A stretch of DNA of 10,744 nt, taken from positions 1-10,744 of the forward strand of contig DATKWF010000087.1 of NCBI GenBank assembly GCA_035529715.1, in the 5' to 3' direction. The translations under genes were made by a program, and so were the position numbers. The notes under the pieces are model-generated. The model was not told the DNA's origin. It ran no database searches and saw only the letters and a program-made list of their open reading frames with translations. The stretch comes from DATKWF01 sp035529715. GTDB lineage: Bacteria; Chloroflexota; Dehalococcoidia; Dehalococcoidales; RBG-16-60-22. Positions 1 through 6,717 of this stretch are shown here, in pieces; positions within the stretch are counted from its first letter, which is position 1, and the number at the start of each line of letters is the position of its first letter.

Positions 1-130
1 CAAGGGTAAAAATCATCTCGCTGCTGACATCGGTCAGCAAGCTGACCAGTCCCAGAAAAAAGACGTTGGGACTGAGACCAAAAACCCTGCCTTGTCTCAG
101 GGCGTCTTTACCAGTAGCCAACGGTTTCAT
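1..130 (-). CDS. MFS transporter, N-terminal fragment (cut by window edge)
   Basis: Reading the minus strand from the ATG at 130-128 gives 43 codons that stay open to the window edge. The peptide starts MKPLATGKDALRQG and continues NVFFLGLVSLLTDVSSEM. The stretch LGLVSLLTDxSSEM is characteristic of the first membrane helix of a large group of bacterial MFS drug/metabolite transporters, so the gene is called from this alone. The substrate cannot be told. No ribosome binding site is visible before the ATG, but a promoter-like pair (TTAGCA, 18 bases, TATACT) ends 8 bases before it, so the mRNA may be leaderless. The gene is divergent from the acetyltransferase gene at 339. The rest of the protein lies outside the window. 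Confidence 0.8.
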   Translation of the reverse strand, partial: MKPLATGKDALRQGRVFGLSPNVFFLGLVSLLTDVSSEMIFTL

Positions 131-138
131 TTATGCTG

Positions 139-168
139 AGTATAGCAACTCAACACTAACATTGCTAA
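139..168 (-). promoter_or_regulatory. Candidate promoter of the MFS fragment
   Basis: On the minus strand TTAGCA (168-163) and TATACT (144-139) are separated by 18 bases. Transcription would begin near 132, within a few bases of the ATG at 130. The -35 is imperfect, so this is a moderate call made from pattern only. Confidence 0.45.
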
Positions 169-190
169 CCGCTACGATACTTCTGCCTTG

Positions 191-219
191 TTGACGAATT
201 GCCCGACAGGATGTATTCT
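191..219 (+). promoter_or_regulatory. Candidate promoter of the acyl-CoA synthetase/acetyltransferase gene
   Basis: TTGACG (191-196) and TATTCT (214-219) are separated by 17 bases, close to the sigma-70 type consensus. The predicted start near 226 would give a 5' leader of about 110 bases before the ATG at 339. I see no recognisable riboswitch in that leader. Confidence 0.5.
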
Positions 220-338
220 TATTCTGGTAAGCCACTAATTGAGAGAGCATCAAGAGCTAGCCGCAGGCAAGTATATGTTCATATTCATAAAATCTTTTAG
301 CCCCCTGCTGTATTCCACCGTTAAGATATAGGAGAGGT

Positions 339-3023
339 ATGGAAAATATAAGCCTGTTCTTCAACCCCGGCAGCGTGGCTCTGGTCGGAGCCAGGGAAAA
401 AGAGGGGACGGTGGGGCGGTCAGTTCTGGAAAACCTGTTACTGGCCAAGGACAAGCGCAAAATATATCCGGTAAATCCCAACCGGGAAAAGCTACTAGAT
501 ATAGAATGCTACCCCGACATCAGCTCTCTACCGGAAGTCCCTGACCTTGCCATCATTGTTACCAACGCCGAAATTGTCCCCGATATGGTTAAAGAATGCG
601 GTAAAGCCGGCGTTAAGGCTATCATTATCATTTCATCCGGCTTCAAGGAGATAGGCGCCAAGGGCAAAGCACGTGAAGATAGAGTAGCTGAAATAGCCAG
701 CGAGTATAACATCAGTATAATCGGTCCCAATTGCCTCGGAGTAATCAACCCCAGCGCCAATTTAAACGCCAGCTTCGCCACCAAAATGTCCAAGCCGGGA
801 CGCATAGCCTTTTTATCGCAGAGTGGCGCTCTGGGCACCGCTGTCCTTGACTGGGCAGTCAGCCGAGAAATTGGTTTCAGCGCCTTTGTTTCGCTGGGTT
901 CAATGCTCGATGTGGATTTCGGCGACCTGATAGACTATTTCGGCGAAGACCCGGAGACCAAGAGTATAATCATCTACCTGGAATCCTTTGGTAGCTCCCT
1001 GAAAAATGCCAGGAAATTTATGAGCGCCGCCAGAGGATTCGCCAGAACCAAGCCGGTCATCATCATAAAAGCGGGCAAGTTCCAGGAGAGTGTACAAGCC
1101 GCCAAGTCTCACACCGGGTCGATGGTCGGGGAGGACTTATACTATGACGCCGCCTTTGATAGAGCCGGTGTGGTAAGAGTTGAAGAAATTGAAGACCTCT
1201 TTAATTGTGCCTCCATATTAAATACCACAAAACTGCCCAAAGAGCCAAACCTGGCAATAATAACCAATGCCGGCGGACCGGCAATACTGGCTACCGATGC
1301 CCTGATAAGCCGGGGCGGTAAATTAGCTCAGCTCAGCGAGGAGACACTCTCAGCACTAAATGAATTCCTGCCCGCTTACTGGAGCAAAGCCAATCCCATT
1401 GACGTCGGTGGCGATGTAGACCCCCAGAAATACCTTAAAACCATTGAGATCACCCTCAATGACCCCGGAGTTAACGGCGCCGTGATGATATATGCGCCTC
1501 AGGGCGTAACCGGCCCCGTGGGCATAGCCAAGACTCTCATCAAATATGCCAAGAAGTCCAGCAAGCCCATTTTAACCTCAATGATGGGCAGCGAAGATGT
1601 TGCCAAGGCAAGGCAAATGTTGTACGAGAACAATATCCCCACCTACGAATTTCCTGAAGAAGCGATAAAAACTTACTTATATATGTATCAATACGCCCGC
1701 AACCTGGAGACTCTGTATGAAACTCCAGAAGACCTGCCGCTGGATGTGGGCGCACCTAAAAACTACCTCAAAATACTCACCCATAATACAGTGGCAGAGG
1801 GTAGAACTCTTCTCAATGAGGAGGATTCAAAAAAGCTGCTGGCCACGTATGGAATTGCGGTGACAACCCCACATTTTGCCCGGAACGCCGAGGAAGCCGC
1901 CTTCGTTGCCTCAGGCATCGGCTATCCAGTGGTAATGAAGATATCTTCCCCCGACGTAGCCCACAAATCAGACGTCGGCGGAGTGATACTAAATATTGCC
2001 TCGGCTGACGAACTGAAAAAGGCTTTTGCCGAAATTATGGCAAACGTCAAGAAGCACCAGCCTGACGCCAGAATTGAAGGCGTCAGCATCCAGAAGATGG
2101 TTACCAGGTTTGATTATGAACTTATTATTGGCAGCAAAAAAGACCCGATTCTGGGGCCGGTTGTAATATTCGGCCTGGGCGGAACCGAGACTGAATTTTT
2201 CAAAGATGTTTCGGCGGGGTTACCTCCGCTGAACCAGAGATTAGCCAGAAGAATGCTGGAGCGAACCAAGGTCTACAAACTGCTTGCAGAAGGGTTCCGG
2301 GCAAAGCCGCCGGTAAACCTGCGACTGCTGGATGAAACCCTGGTCAGAGTTTCCAATCTGATTGTTGATTTCCCGGAGATAAAAGAGCTGGATATCAATC
2401 CGCTGGTCATAAGCGGCGACACTACCATTGCCCTGGACGCAAGGATAGTCCTGGACAAGGAGGCAACCCAGAAAGAGGCAGAGGAATACGCCCATCTAAT
2501 AATATCACCCTACCCCACCAAGTATATACAGTCGTGGCGATGCCGGGACGGAAGGGATGTGGTATTGAGACCCATCCGCCCCGAGGACGAACCGCTGGAA
2601 CAAGCGCTTATTGAAGGACTATCAAAAGAATCGTCCCGGTTCCGGTTCTTCTATATTCTTAAAGATATAAACCACGATATGCTCAGCCGCTTCTGCAACA
2701 TTGACTATGACCGGGAGATGGCAATAATCGCCGAGTACACCACCAACGGCAGGCGCAGAAACGTTGGCGTTGGCAGACTGATAGTTGAACCGGGCGGTGG
2801 AAGCGGGGAATTCGCCATCGTAGTGGCTGATGACTTCCAGAATAATGACCTGGGACTGAAGCTCTGCGATATGCTGATAGGCATCGCCCAGGAAAAAGGG
2901 TTAAGAAACATCTACGGAATTGTGCTGAGTGATAACTGGAAGATGCTTGGGCTGGTCAAAAAACTCGGTTTCACCGTAAAGCCACTCCCCGAGGGGGAAA
3001 CCAGAGTGACGCTGGAACTATAG
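339..3023 (+). CDS. ADP-forming acyl-CoA synthetase fused to GNAT acetyltransferase (Pat/PatZ-like)
   Basis: An 894-residue cytoplasmic protein with the domain order of protein lysine acetyltransferase Pat/PatZ (about 886 residues in enterics). It has an N-terminal CoA-binding domain, a succinyl-CoA-ligase-like domain with the SQSGALG loop (residues 160-166), an ATP-grasp domain (about 495-725, likely ATP lysine K534) and a C-terminal GNAT domain (about 738-894). In the GNAT part, the Glu of GEFAIVV (E824) sits where the catalytic Glu of Pat lies, and a typical NWKMLGLVKKLGF end motif follows. The synthetase half keeps SHTGS with His258 and AHKSDVGG with His542. These are the two histidines that relay phosphate in ADP-forming acetyl-CoA synthetases, and the first is reported to be lost in Salmonella Pat. 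The protein may therefore make acyl-CoA and ATP from acyl phosphate chemistry, acetylate proteins, or do both. The ATG at 339 has an AGGAG ribosome binding site at 330-334. The gene converges on the minus-strand gene ending at 3028, leaving 4 bases between stops. Family is sure; activity is inferred. Confidence 0.92.
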   Translation: MENISLFFNPGSVALVGAREKEGTVGRSVLENLLLAKDKRKIYPVNPNREKLLDIECYPDISSLPEVPDLAIIVTNAEIVPDMVKECGKAGVKAIIIISSGFKEIGAKGKAREDRVAEIASEYNISIIGPNCLGVINPSANLNASFATKMSKPGRIAFLSQSGALGTAVLDWAVSREIGFSAFVSLGSMLDVDFGDLIDYFGEDPETKSIIIYLESFGSSLKNARKFMSAARGFARTKPVIIIKAGKFQESVQAAKSHTGSMVGEDLYYDAAFDRAGVVRVEEIEDLFNCASILNTTKLPKEPNLAIITNAGGPAILATDALISRGGKLAQLSEETLSALNEFLPAYWSKANPIDVGGDVDPQKYLKTIEITLNDPGVNGAVMIYAPQGVTGPVGIAKTLIKYAKKSSKPILTSMMGSEDVAKARQMLYENNIPTYEFPEEAIKTYLYMYQYARNLETLYETPEDLPLDVGAPKNYLKILTHNTVAEGRTLLNEEDSKKLLATYGIAVTTPHFARNAEEAAFVASGIGYPVVMKISSPDVAHKSDVGGVILNIASADELKKAFAEIMANVKKHQPDARIEGVSIQKMVTRFDYELIIGSKKDPILGPVVIFGLGGTETEFFKDVSAGLPPLNQRLARRMLERTKVYKLLAEGFRAKPPVNLRLLDETLVRVSNLIVDFPEIKELDINPLVISGDTTIALDARIVLDKEATQKEAEEYAHLIISPYPTKYIQSWRCRDGRDVVLRPIRPEDEPLEQALIEGLSKESSRFRFFYILKDINHDMLSRFCNIDYDREMAIIAEYTTNGRRRNVGVGRLIVEPGGGSGEFAIVVADDFQNNDLGLKLCDMLIGIAQEKGLRNIYGIVLSDNWKMLGLVKKLGFTVKPLPEGETRVTLEL

Positions 3024-3027
3024 TAAT

Positions 3028-3753
3028 TTACTCCGCTTCTGACAACCGGTAGAGTAACTGCTTTATCTTCTTCAGGAAAGCGTCGGTTGTGGCACCGGAG
3101 ACATCAACCTGCACAATTCCATTATCATCAATCCAGTATTTGAACTGGCTGTACCTGGAGTCGAGATAGCCAGGAAAAAGACGACATTCTGCTGAAGGGA
3201 AACATGCCATATCGCTGGTGGGTGTACCAACCTCCGGGATAACATCCAGGTCTTCGGTTACTTTCATTGACTGCAGCGCTGTTGAAACTATATTACGCTC
3301 ATATCCCGATACAACATAGCGGACATTTTCAATCAAACCTACCGCTCCATAACCGGTTTCTGTCAACGTAATAGCCATGCCCTTAAATGGACTTGCCAGT
3401 GCATTCTCGGGCCGGGCAAATGCCAAAGCAGTACCACTAAAAATCACTAAAAGAAGCAAGCCAGCCACCGCCAGTACTGCCTGCCGTGTTACTTTGCTCC
3501 ATATTTGAACTTTTTTACTGACCTCGCCGCTTTCTTCTTCTAATGCCGGCTGGTTGTCAAATACCGTTTCAATAGTAACCTGCCCTTCAGCCTTTACCCC
3601 CTCAATAGTTATTCGTCCGTTAACCTCTCCCCTCAAGTCAGTCTCGTAATGGTCTACCGCTGCTGTCTTTTTCACAAATATAAGACGCCCGGCAAAAGTC
3701 CGGAATTTCCCGAACTTCTGAGCAAGAATTGCAGACCAGCCTAATAATTTCAT
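3028..3753 (-). CDS. Single-pass membrane protein of unknown function
   Basis: A 241-residue protein from the ATG at 3753 (a GTG 15 bases upstream, at 3768, would add five residues; neither has a good ribosome binding site). I do not recognise the family. The first ~90 residues are soluble, with a Gly/Val/Thr-rich alternating stretch around RGEVNGRITIEG that resembles, weakly, the short beta repeats of bactofilins. One clear membrane helix (about 92-112, VLAVAGLLLLVIFSGTALAFA) follows a Lys/Arg-rich segment, so the N-terminus is probably inside and the C-terminal ~125 residues outside. The outer part has two nearby cysteines (CFPSAEC, residues 184 and 190) that could form a disulfide, a YWIDDNGIVQVDVSG beta-hairpin-like stretch and a C-terminal amphipathic helix. 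It is transcribed alone from a strong distal promoter, with a structured leader. The function is unknown. Confidence 0.75.
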   Translation of the reverse strand: MKLLGWSAILAQKFGKFRTFAGRLIFVKKTAAVDHYETDLRGEVNGRITIEGVKAEGQVTIETVFDNQPALEEESGEVSKKVQIWSKVTRQAVLAVAGLLLLVIFSGTALAFARPENALASPFKGMAITLTETGYGAVGLIENVRYVVSGYERNIVSTALQSMKVTEDLDVIPEVGTPTSDMACFPSAECRLFPGYLDSRYSQFKYWIDDNGIVQVDVSGATTDAFLKKIKQLLYRLSEAE

Positions 3754-3801
3754 CCGATTATCCCGCACTTAAATATCAATTATTGTTGCCCCAGGGTAAA
3801 A

Positions 3802-3843
3802 GGACAACGGTAACCAAACGCTTATGTTCTGGTTCCGTTGCCC
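3802..3843 (-). promoter_or_regulatory. Long hairpin in the 5' leader of the membrane protein gene
   Basis: On the minus strand GGGCAACGGAACC (3843-3831) can pair with GGTTACCGTTGTCC (3815-3802), giving 13 pairs with one bulge and one G-U pair around a 15-base loop. Four T residues follow at 3801-3798. This has the form of a weak intrinsic terminator or attenuator inside the leader, about 45 bases before the ATG at 3753. A 14-codon reading frame (3866-3822) covers the 5' arm and stops in the loop, but it has no visible ribosome binding site. No known riboswitch or T-box motif is recognisable. Confidence 0.5.
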
Positions 3844-3906
3844 ATGTTGCCCCGTCCCTCTCCCATGACTCAGACTCAATTGTAGAAGTTTTTCAATCGT
3901 AACCTA

Positions 3907-3934
3907 ATTATAATTGAGCTGCCAGGGATGTCAA
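3907..3934 (-). promoter_or_regulatory. Near-consensus promoter of the membrane protein gene
   Basis: On the minus strand TTGACA (3934-3929) and TATAAT (3912-3907) are both exact consensus hexamers with a 16-base spacer. Transcription should begin near 3900, leaving a leader of about 147 bases before the ATG at 3753. Confidence 0.7.
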
Positions 3935-3939
3935 TGACT

Positions 3940-3969
3940 AAAAAGTATGAAATACAGTTTTATCATACT
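3940..3969 (-). terminator. Possible intrinsic terminator of the gene at 4092-4529
   Basis: On the minus strand AGTATGA (3969-3963) pairs perfectly with TCATACT (3950-3944) around a 12-base loop, and the arm runs into a short T-tract (TTTT). The stem is AT-rich, so termination may be weak. It lies about 120 bases after the stop codon at 4092 and just before the next promoter on that strand, which suits a terminator. Confidence 0.45.
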
Positions 3970-4091
3970 CAATATTAGCTACGACTTTCGGGTGATTGGA
4001 TAAGTTCGCGGCGAAAATACCACATCTCATACACCGGGGGTAACAATAGTAAAAGAGGCGATGACTGAACCGGTATGTTGACCAGCCGTGA

Positions 4092-4529
4092 TTAAGGCTC
4101 AGGCTTGTTTATATTTTCAAACCCGATGGGTAATTTGAGGGTTATTAATGCCTCGTCGTCAAGCACCACCGGAAAAACATAAGTCCCGCTCTTCACAATG
4201 TCGAAGTTGCAGTCCACTATAACCCGCTGCGTCACCGAACTTTTTTCAACAACAATATCCTGAGGAGCCGAATCAATCAGACGCCTGCCAAAGGGATAGG
4301 GACACCGGCAGGTTACCGATATTTTATGAGTTCCCTGGGTAAGACCAACTATACCGATAACCAGTTTGCAGAAATATGGGCGCGGCAGGAATTCAGTTGG
4401 CGGGGTCCCCACCAAGACGTCTTTGACTCTCAAGGAGTCGAAGACACCAATTATTGAAAACTCTTTAGGCCTGTCAATGACTCTCTTGCAGAAAATGGCG
4501 TATTGTAACTGCGGCTCGCTCACAACCAT
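4092..4529 (-). CDS. Small beta-rich protein of unknown function (DUF6941-like)
   Basis: A 145-residue soluble protein with no signal peptide or membrane segment. It opens with QYAIFCKRVIDRPKEFSIIGVFDSL, then alternates short hydrophobic strands with Gly and Pro turns, and ends with a strand pair around SGTYVFPVVLDDEAL. This pattern (AxFCexv...d...siiGvfd at the start, G-Y-x-F-x-V-x-hydrophobic-D near the end) reminds me of the DUF6941 beta-sandwich proteins, a family without a known role; the match is from memory and tentative. The ATG at 4529 lies directly against a -10-like box, which would place the transcription start near 4523. The in-frame GTG at 4523 (two codons later) may then be the true start of a leaderless mRNA. 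It lies downstream of the DUF6512-like gene but has its own promoter. Confidence 0.75.
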   Translation of the reverse strand: MVVSEPQLQYAIFCKRVIDRPKEFSIIGVFDSLRVKDVLVGTPPTEFLPRPYFCKLVIGIVGLTQGTHKISVTCRCPYPFGRRLIDSAPQDIVVEKSSVTQRVIVDCNFDIVKSGTYVFPVVLDDEALITLKLPIGFENINKPEP

Positions 4530-4559
4530 ATAGTAATATCCAGCTTCTCAAAGTGTCAA
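4530..4559 (-). promoter_or_regulatory. Promoter abutting the start of the DUF6941-like gene
   Basis: On the minus strand TTGACA (4559-4554) is an exact -35 consensus, and TACTAT (4535-4530) follows after 18 bases. The -10 touches the annotated ATG (4529-4527), so transcription probably starts within the first codons. This argues for initiation at the GTG at 4523. Confidence 0.5.
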
Positions 4560-4582
4560 TAGCACAATTGGAATCCAATACG

Positions 4583-5116
4583 TTATTTTATTATTCCATA
4601 CAATCCGGTAGCTGCGTCTCTAAAAACCTCCAGATGTGGCGGATAAAAAGTGAATACCCCAAAAGATATGGCATAAATAACTATCAGAATCAGCCCGACC
4701 GTATTCAGCCAGCCTGGTAGTTTCTCCAGAGTTAATATCTTATAGCTGGTAAGCTGTCCCAGTGCAATGGCGATAACAAAAATTGTAATATCAACAATCA
4801 GTATTTCCAAACCGAAGATTGCCGTATAGGAATAAAAGAGAACGGCAATGGCAGCCGGTATTACGTAGATGCCAGCCGCTTTCGCCGACAGGAAATTGTT
4901 TATAAACTTACTGATAAACCGGTACTCAAAGAGCGCATAGAATAAGGTCGGCCAGAAGCCTATCTTGAAATGTTCCCAGACACTCTCGTTAACCGCAGCT
5001 ATCACACCGACGGGCTCCCACTGACCCGACCAGTCAAAGACAAAATGCAGCAAAGCACCCAGGGCGGATATGACAGCAACGCCGATTAACTCCCACTTTA
5101 AAACGGATTTCTTCAT
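4583..5116 (-). CDS. DUF6512-like integral membrane protein
   Basis: A 177-residue membrane protein of unknown function. It has about five hydrophobic helices: residues ~7-27, 48-64, 75-95, 100-120 and 130-152. The loop after the first helix carries AAVNESVWEHFKIGFWP; the NESxWEHxK signature after a WELxG...LLHF start is what I remember of the DUF6512 family. The start is set at the ATG at 5116 (MKKSVLKWELIG): a consensus promoter ends at 5127, so a longer frame beginning at 5170 would start upstream of transcription. No ribosome binding site is visible and the leader would be only a few bases. The gene is divergent from the tRNA operon. No function can be given. Confidence 0.8.
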   Translation of the reverse strand: MKKSVLKWELIGVAVISALGALLHFVFDWSGQWEPVGVIAAVNESVWEHFKIGFWPTLFYALFEYRFISKFINNFLSAKAAGIYVIPAAIAVLFYSYTAIFGLEILIVDITIFVIAIALGQLTSYKILTLEKLPGWLNTVGLILIVIYAISFGVFTFYPPHLEVFRDAATGLYGIIK

Positions 5117-5126
5117 TTGTGGGCTA

Positions 5127-5155
5127 ATAATAATGCGGCGGGAAGGAGATGTCAA
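5127..5155 (-). promoter_or_regulatory. Consensus promoter of the DUF6512-like gene
   Basis: On the minus strand TTGACA (5155-5150), a 17-base spacer and TATTAT (5132-5127). The predicted start near 5120 is about four bases before the ATG at 5116. Its -35 lies back to back with that of the tRNA operon. Confidence 0.7.
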
Positions 5156-5159
5156 TCCC

Positions 5160-5188
5160 TTGACACTCACCCTGCCAACAGCTACAAT
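5160..5188 (+). promoter_or_regulatory. Consensus promoter of the tRNA operon
   Basis: TTGACA (5160-5165), a 17-base spacer and TACAAT (5183-5188). The predicted start near 5195 is about three bases before tRNA-Phe. The context and spacing make this the promoter for all four tRNAs. Confidence 0.75.
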
Positions 5189-5197
5189 AAAGCTTGT

Positions 5198-5273
<76 letters not shown>

Positions 5274-5282
5274 AGTCAATCA

Positions 5283-5357
5283 GCGGAAGTGGCTCAGTGG
5301 TAGAGCATCTCCTTGCCAAGGAGAGGGTCGCGAGTTCGAATCTCGTCTTCCGCTCCA
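5283..5357 (+). tRNA. tRNA-Gly (GCC)
   Basis: A 75-base tRNA with encoded CCA (5355-5357). Acceptor arms GCGGAAG and CTTCCGC pair fully; the anticodon loop TTGCCAA inside TCTCC/GGAGA gives GCC at 5315-5317. It begins 9 bases after tRNA-Phe. Confidence 0.96.
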
Positions 5358-5365
5358 TTAAACCT

Positions 5366-5454
5366 GCCGAAGTGGCGGAATGGGTAGACGCGACAGTCTC
5401 AAAAACTGTTGAGGGGCAACTCTCGTGTCGGTTCGAGTCCGACCTTCGGCACCA
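5366..5454 (+). tRNA. tRNA-Leu (CAA)
   Basis: An 89-base class II tRNA with a long variable arm (about 5410-5426) and encoded CCA (5452-5454). Acceptor arms GCCGAAG and CTTCGGC pair fully; loop CTCAAAA inside ACAGT/ACTGT gives anticodon CAA at 5400-5402, reading TTG codons. It begins 8 bases after tRNA-Gly. Confidence 0.95.
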
Positions 5455-5474
5455 GATAGGACCTGTCAGTAGAA

Positions 5475-5548
5475 TGCCGAGTGGTGTAGTGGTAGCACAG
5501 GGGACTTTGAATCCTCTAGCTCAGGTTCGAATCCTGGCTCGGCAGCCA
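5475..5548 (+). tRNA. tRNA-Gln (TTG)
   Basis: A 74-base tRNA with encoded CCA (5546-5548) and discriminator G. Acceptor arms TGCCGAG and CTCGGCA pair fully; the first pair is T1-A72, as is usual for tRNA-Gln. Loop CTTTGAA gives anticodon TTG at 5507-5509. Last of the four tRNAs, 20 bases after tRNA-Leu; argC begins 75 bases later. Confidence 0.95.
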
Positions 5549-5560
5549 TTACCTTCCTCA

Positions 5561-5590
5561 TTATGAATTAAATCGGGCTTGTGCTATACT
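5561..5590 (+). promoter_or_regulatory. Candidate promoter of argC
   Basis: TATACT (5585-5590) is a good -10; TTATGA (5561-5566), 18 bases upstream, is a poor -35. Transcription would start near 5597, ahead of the ribosome binding site at 5610-5614. Read-through from the tRNA operon is also possible because no terminator is visible after tRNA-Gln. Confidence 0.4.
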
Positions 5591-5623
5591 TTGAACCAGA
5601 ATCAGGGGAAAGGATTCAGCAAG

Positions 5624-6661
5624 ATGAGCAAGCCCAGAGTTGGCATCATAAATGTTACCGGCTACGCCGGCGTTGAGCTGGCGCGGCTGCTATCCCAGCA
5701 CCCGCAGGTGGAGCTTGTCTCGGTCACCGGGAGGAGTACCGCCGGGCATGAATTGAATACGGTCTTCCCGCATCTGGCAGCCCTTGATTTGACTATTGAA
5801 GCCAGCCTGGGAGAGGTTGACCTTGCCTTCTCGGCAATGCCCCACAAGGAGAGTGCCGCAGAGATAATGCCACTGCTAAAAAAGGGAGTCAAAGTGGTGG
5901 ACATCAGCGCCGACTTCAGGCTGAAGGACACTGAGGAATACCTGCTCTGGTACGGCTTTACCCACCCGGCACCAAAACTGCTGCCGAAAGCAGTCTATGG
6001 CCTGCCCGAGCTATACCGCCACCAGATTGCCTCGGCACAACTGGTAGCCAATCCCGGCTGCTATCCCACCGGGGCTATCCTGGCTCTCGCCCCGGCAGTC
6101 AGTAAGGGCATAATTGAGCCCAACATTATTGTTGACAGCAAGTCCGGTCTATCTGGGGCAGGCAGAACCCTCAGCCTGAAGACCCACTTCGCCGAAGTCA
6201 ATGAAGATGCCAGCGCTTATGCCCTGGATGGGCACCGGCACCTGCCCGAAATTGTCCAAGAGTTGAAACTGCTGGGCGGTAATTCGCCCTCAGTAACCTT
6301 TGTCCCCCACCTGGTGCCGATGACCCGGGGTATACTGACCACCGGCTATGCCTCCCTAATACCGGGTAAAATTTCATCCGGCAAAAAGGGGGGGGAGGAG
6401 CTGAGGAAACTCTATCTCGACTTCTATAAGGACGAACCCTTCGTCAAGGTGGTGGCATCCCCACCCCACACCAAGCACACCTGGGGGAATAACAACTGCC
6501 TCATCCATCCCACCATTGACCACAGAACCGGGAGGCTCGTCGTTATCAGTTGCCTTGACAACCTGGTAAAGGGAGCGGCGGGGCAGGCCATTCAGAATAT
6601 GAACCTCATGTTCGGCCTGCCGGAAACTACCGGCCTTGAGGCACTGCCGATTTACCCCTAG
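5624..6661 (+). CDS. argC: N-acetyl-gamma-glutamyl-phosphate reductase
   Basis: Catalyses the third step of arginine synthesis: NADPH-dependent reduction of N-acetyl-glutamyl phosphate to N-acetyl-glutamate semialdehyde in the cytoplasm. The 345-residue protein has the usual length of the family. It shows the N-terminal nucleotide-binding loop (VTGYAGVEL), the active-site motif NPGCYPT with catalytic Cys146, and the conserved GHRHLPEI segment. The ATG at 5624 is chosen because AAGGA (5610-5614) lies 9 bases upstream; a TTG 45 bases earlier would overlap the promoter's -10 box. A run of five A and eight G lies inside the gene (6383-6395). No other arg gene is in the window, so the arginine genes are dispersed or continue elsewhere. 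It sits between a tRNA operon and an MFS gene that has its own promoter. Confidence 0.95.
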   Translation: MSKPRVGIINVTGYAGVELARLLSQHPQVELVSVTGRSTAGHELNTVFPHLAALDLTIEASLGEVDLAFSAMPHKESAAEIMPLLKKGVKVVDISADFRLKDTEEYLLWYGFTHPAPKLLPKAVYGLPELYRHQIASAQLVANPGCYPTGAILALAPAVSKGIIEPNIIVDSKSGLSGAGRTLSLKTHFAEVNEDASAYALDGHRHLPEIVQELKLLGGNSPSVTFVPHLVPMTRGILTTGYASLIPGKISSGKKGGEELRKLYLDFYKDEPFVKVVASPPHTKHTWGNNNCLIHPTIDHRTGRLVVISCLDNLVKGAAGQAIQNMNLMFGLPETTGLEALPIYP

Positions 6662-6680
6662 TTTGAGTGCCTGCAGGACA

Positions 6681-6709
6681 TTGTCTCTTTGCCCTGGCTC
6701 TGTTATGCT
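6681..6709 (+). promoter_or_regulatory. Promoter of the MFS gene at 6718
   Basis: TTGTCT (6681-6686), a 17-base spacer and TATGCT (6704-6709). The predicted start, near 6716, coincides with the GTG at 6718. This is what sets the start codon chosen for the MFS gene. Confidence 0.55.
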
Positions 6710-6717
6710 TTAAGGCA

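Larger units (their letters stand above)
3769..4091. other. 323-base intergenic region: leader, promoter and terminator on the minus strand
   Basis: This stretch has no convincing protein gene. Reading the minus strand from right to left it holds a hairpin with a T-tract that could end the gene at 4092 (3940-3969), a near-consensus promoter (3907-3934), and a ~147-base leader with a long hairpin (3802-3843) ahead of the membrane protein gene. The part from about 3970 to 4091 shows nothing I can name. Confidence 0.6.

Noticed and set aside
3906..3915. Perfect palindrome AATTATAATT, possible operator
   Set aside because: It is explained by the TATAAT -10 box of the minus-strand promoter, which lies in it.
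4568..4578. Small inverted repeat TTGGA-T-TCCAA after the DUF6512-like gene
   Set aside because: The arms are five bases with a one-base centre and no T-tract; it cannot form a usable hairpin.
6667..6717. Upstream extension of the MFS gene to a GTG at 6667
   Set aside because: A promoter with good boxes and spacing lies inside the extension (6681-6709), so the transcript would not contain it; the added residues are not family-like.
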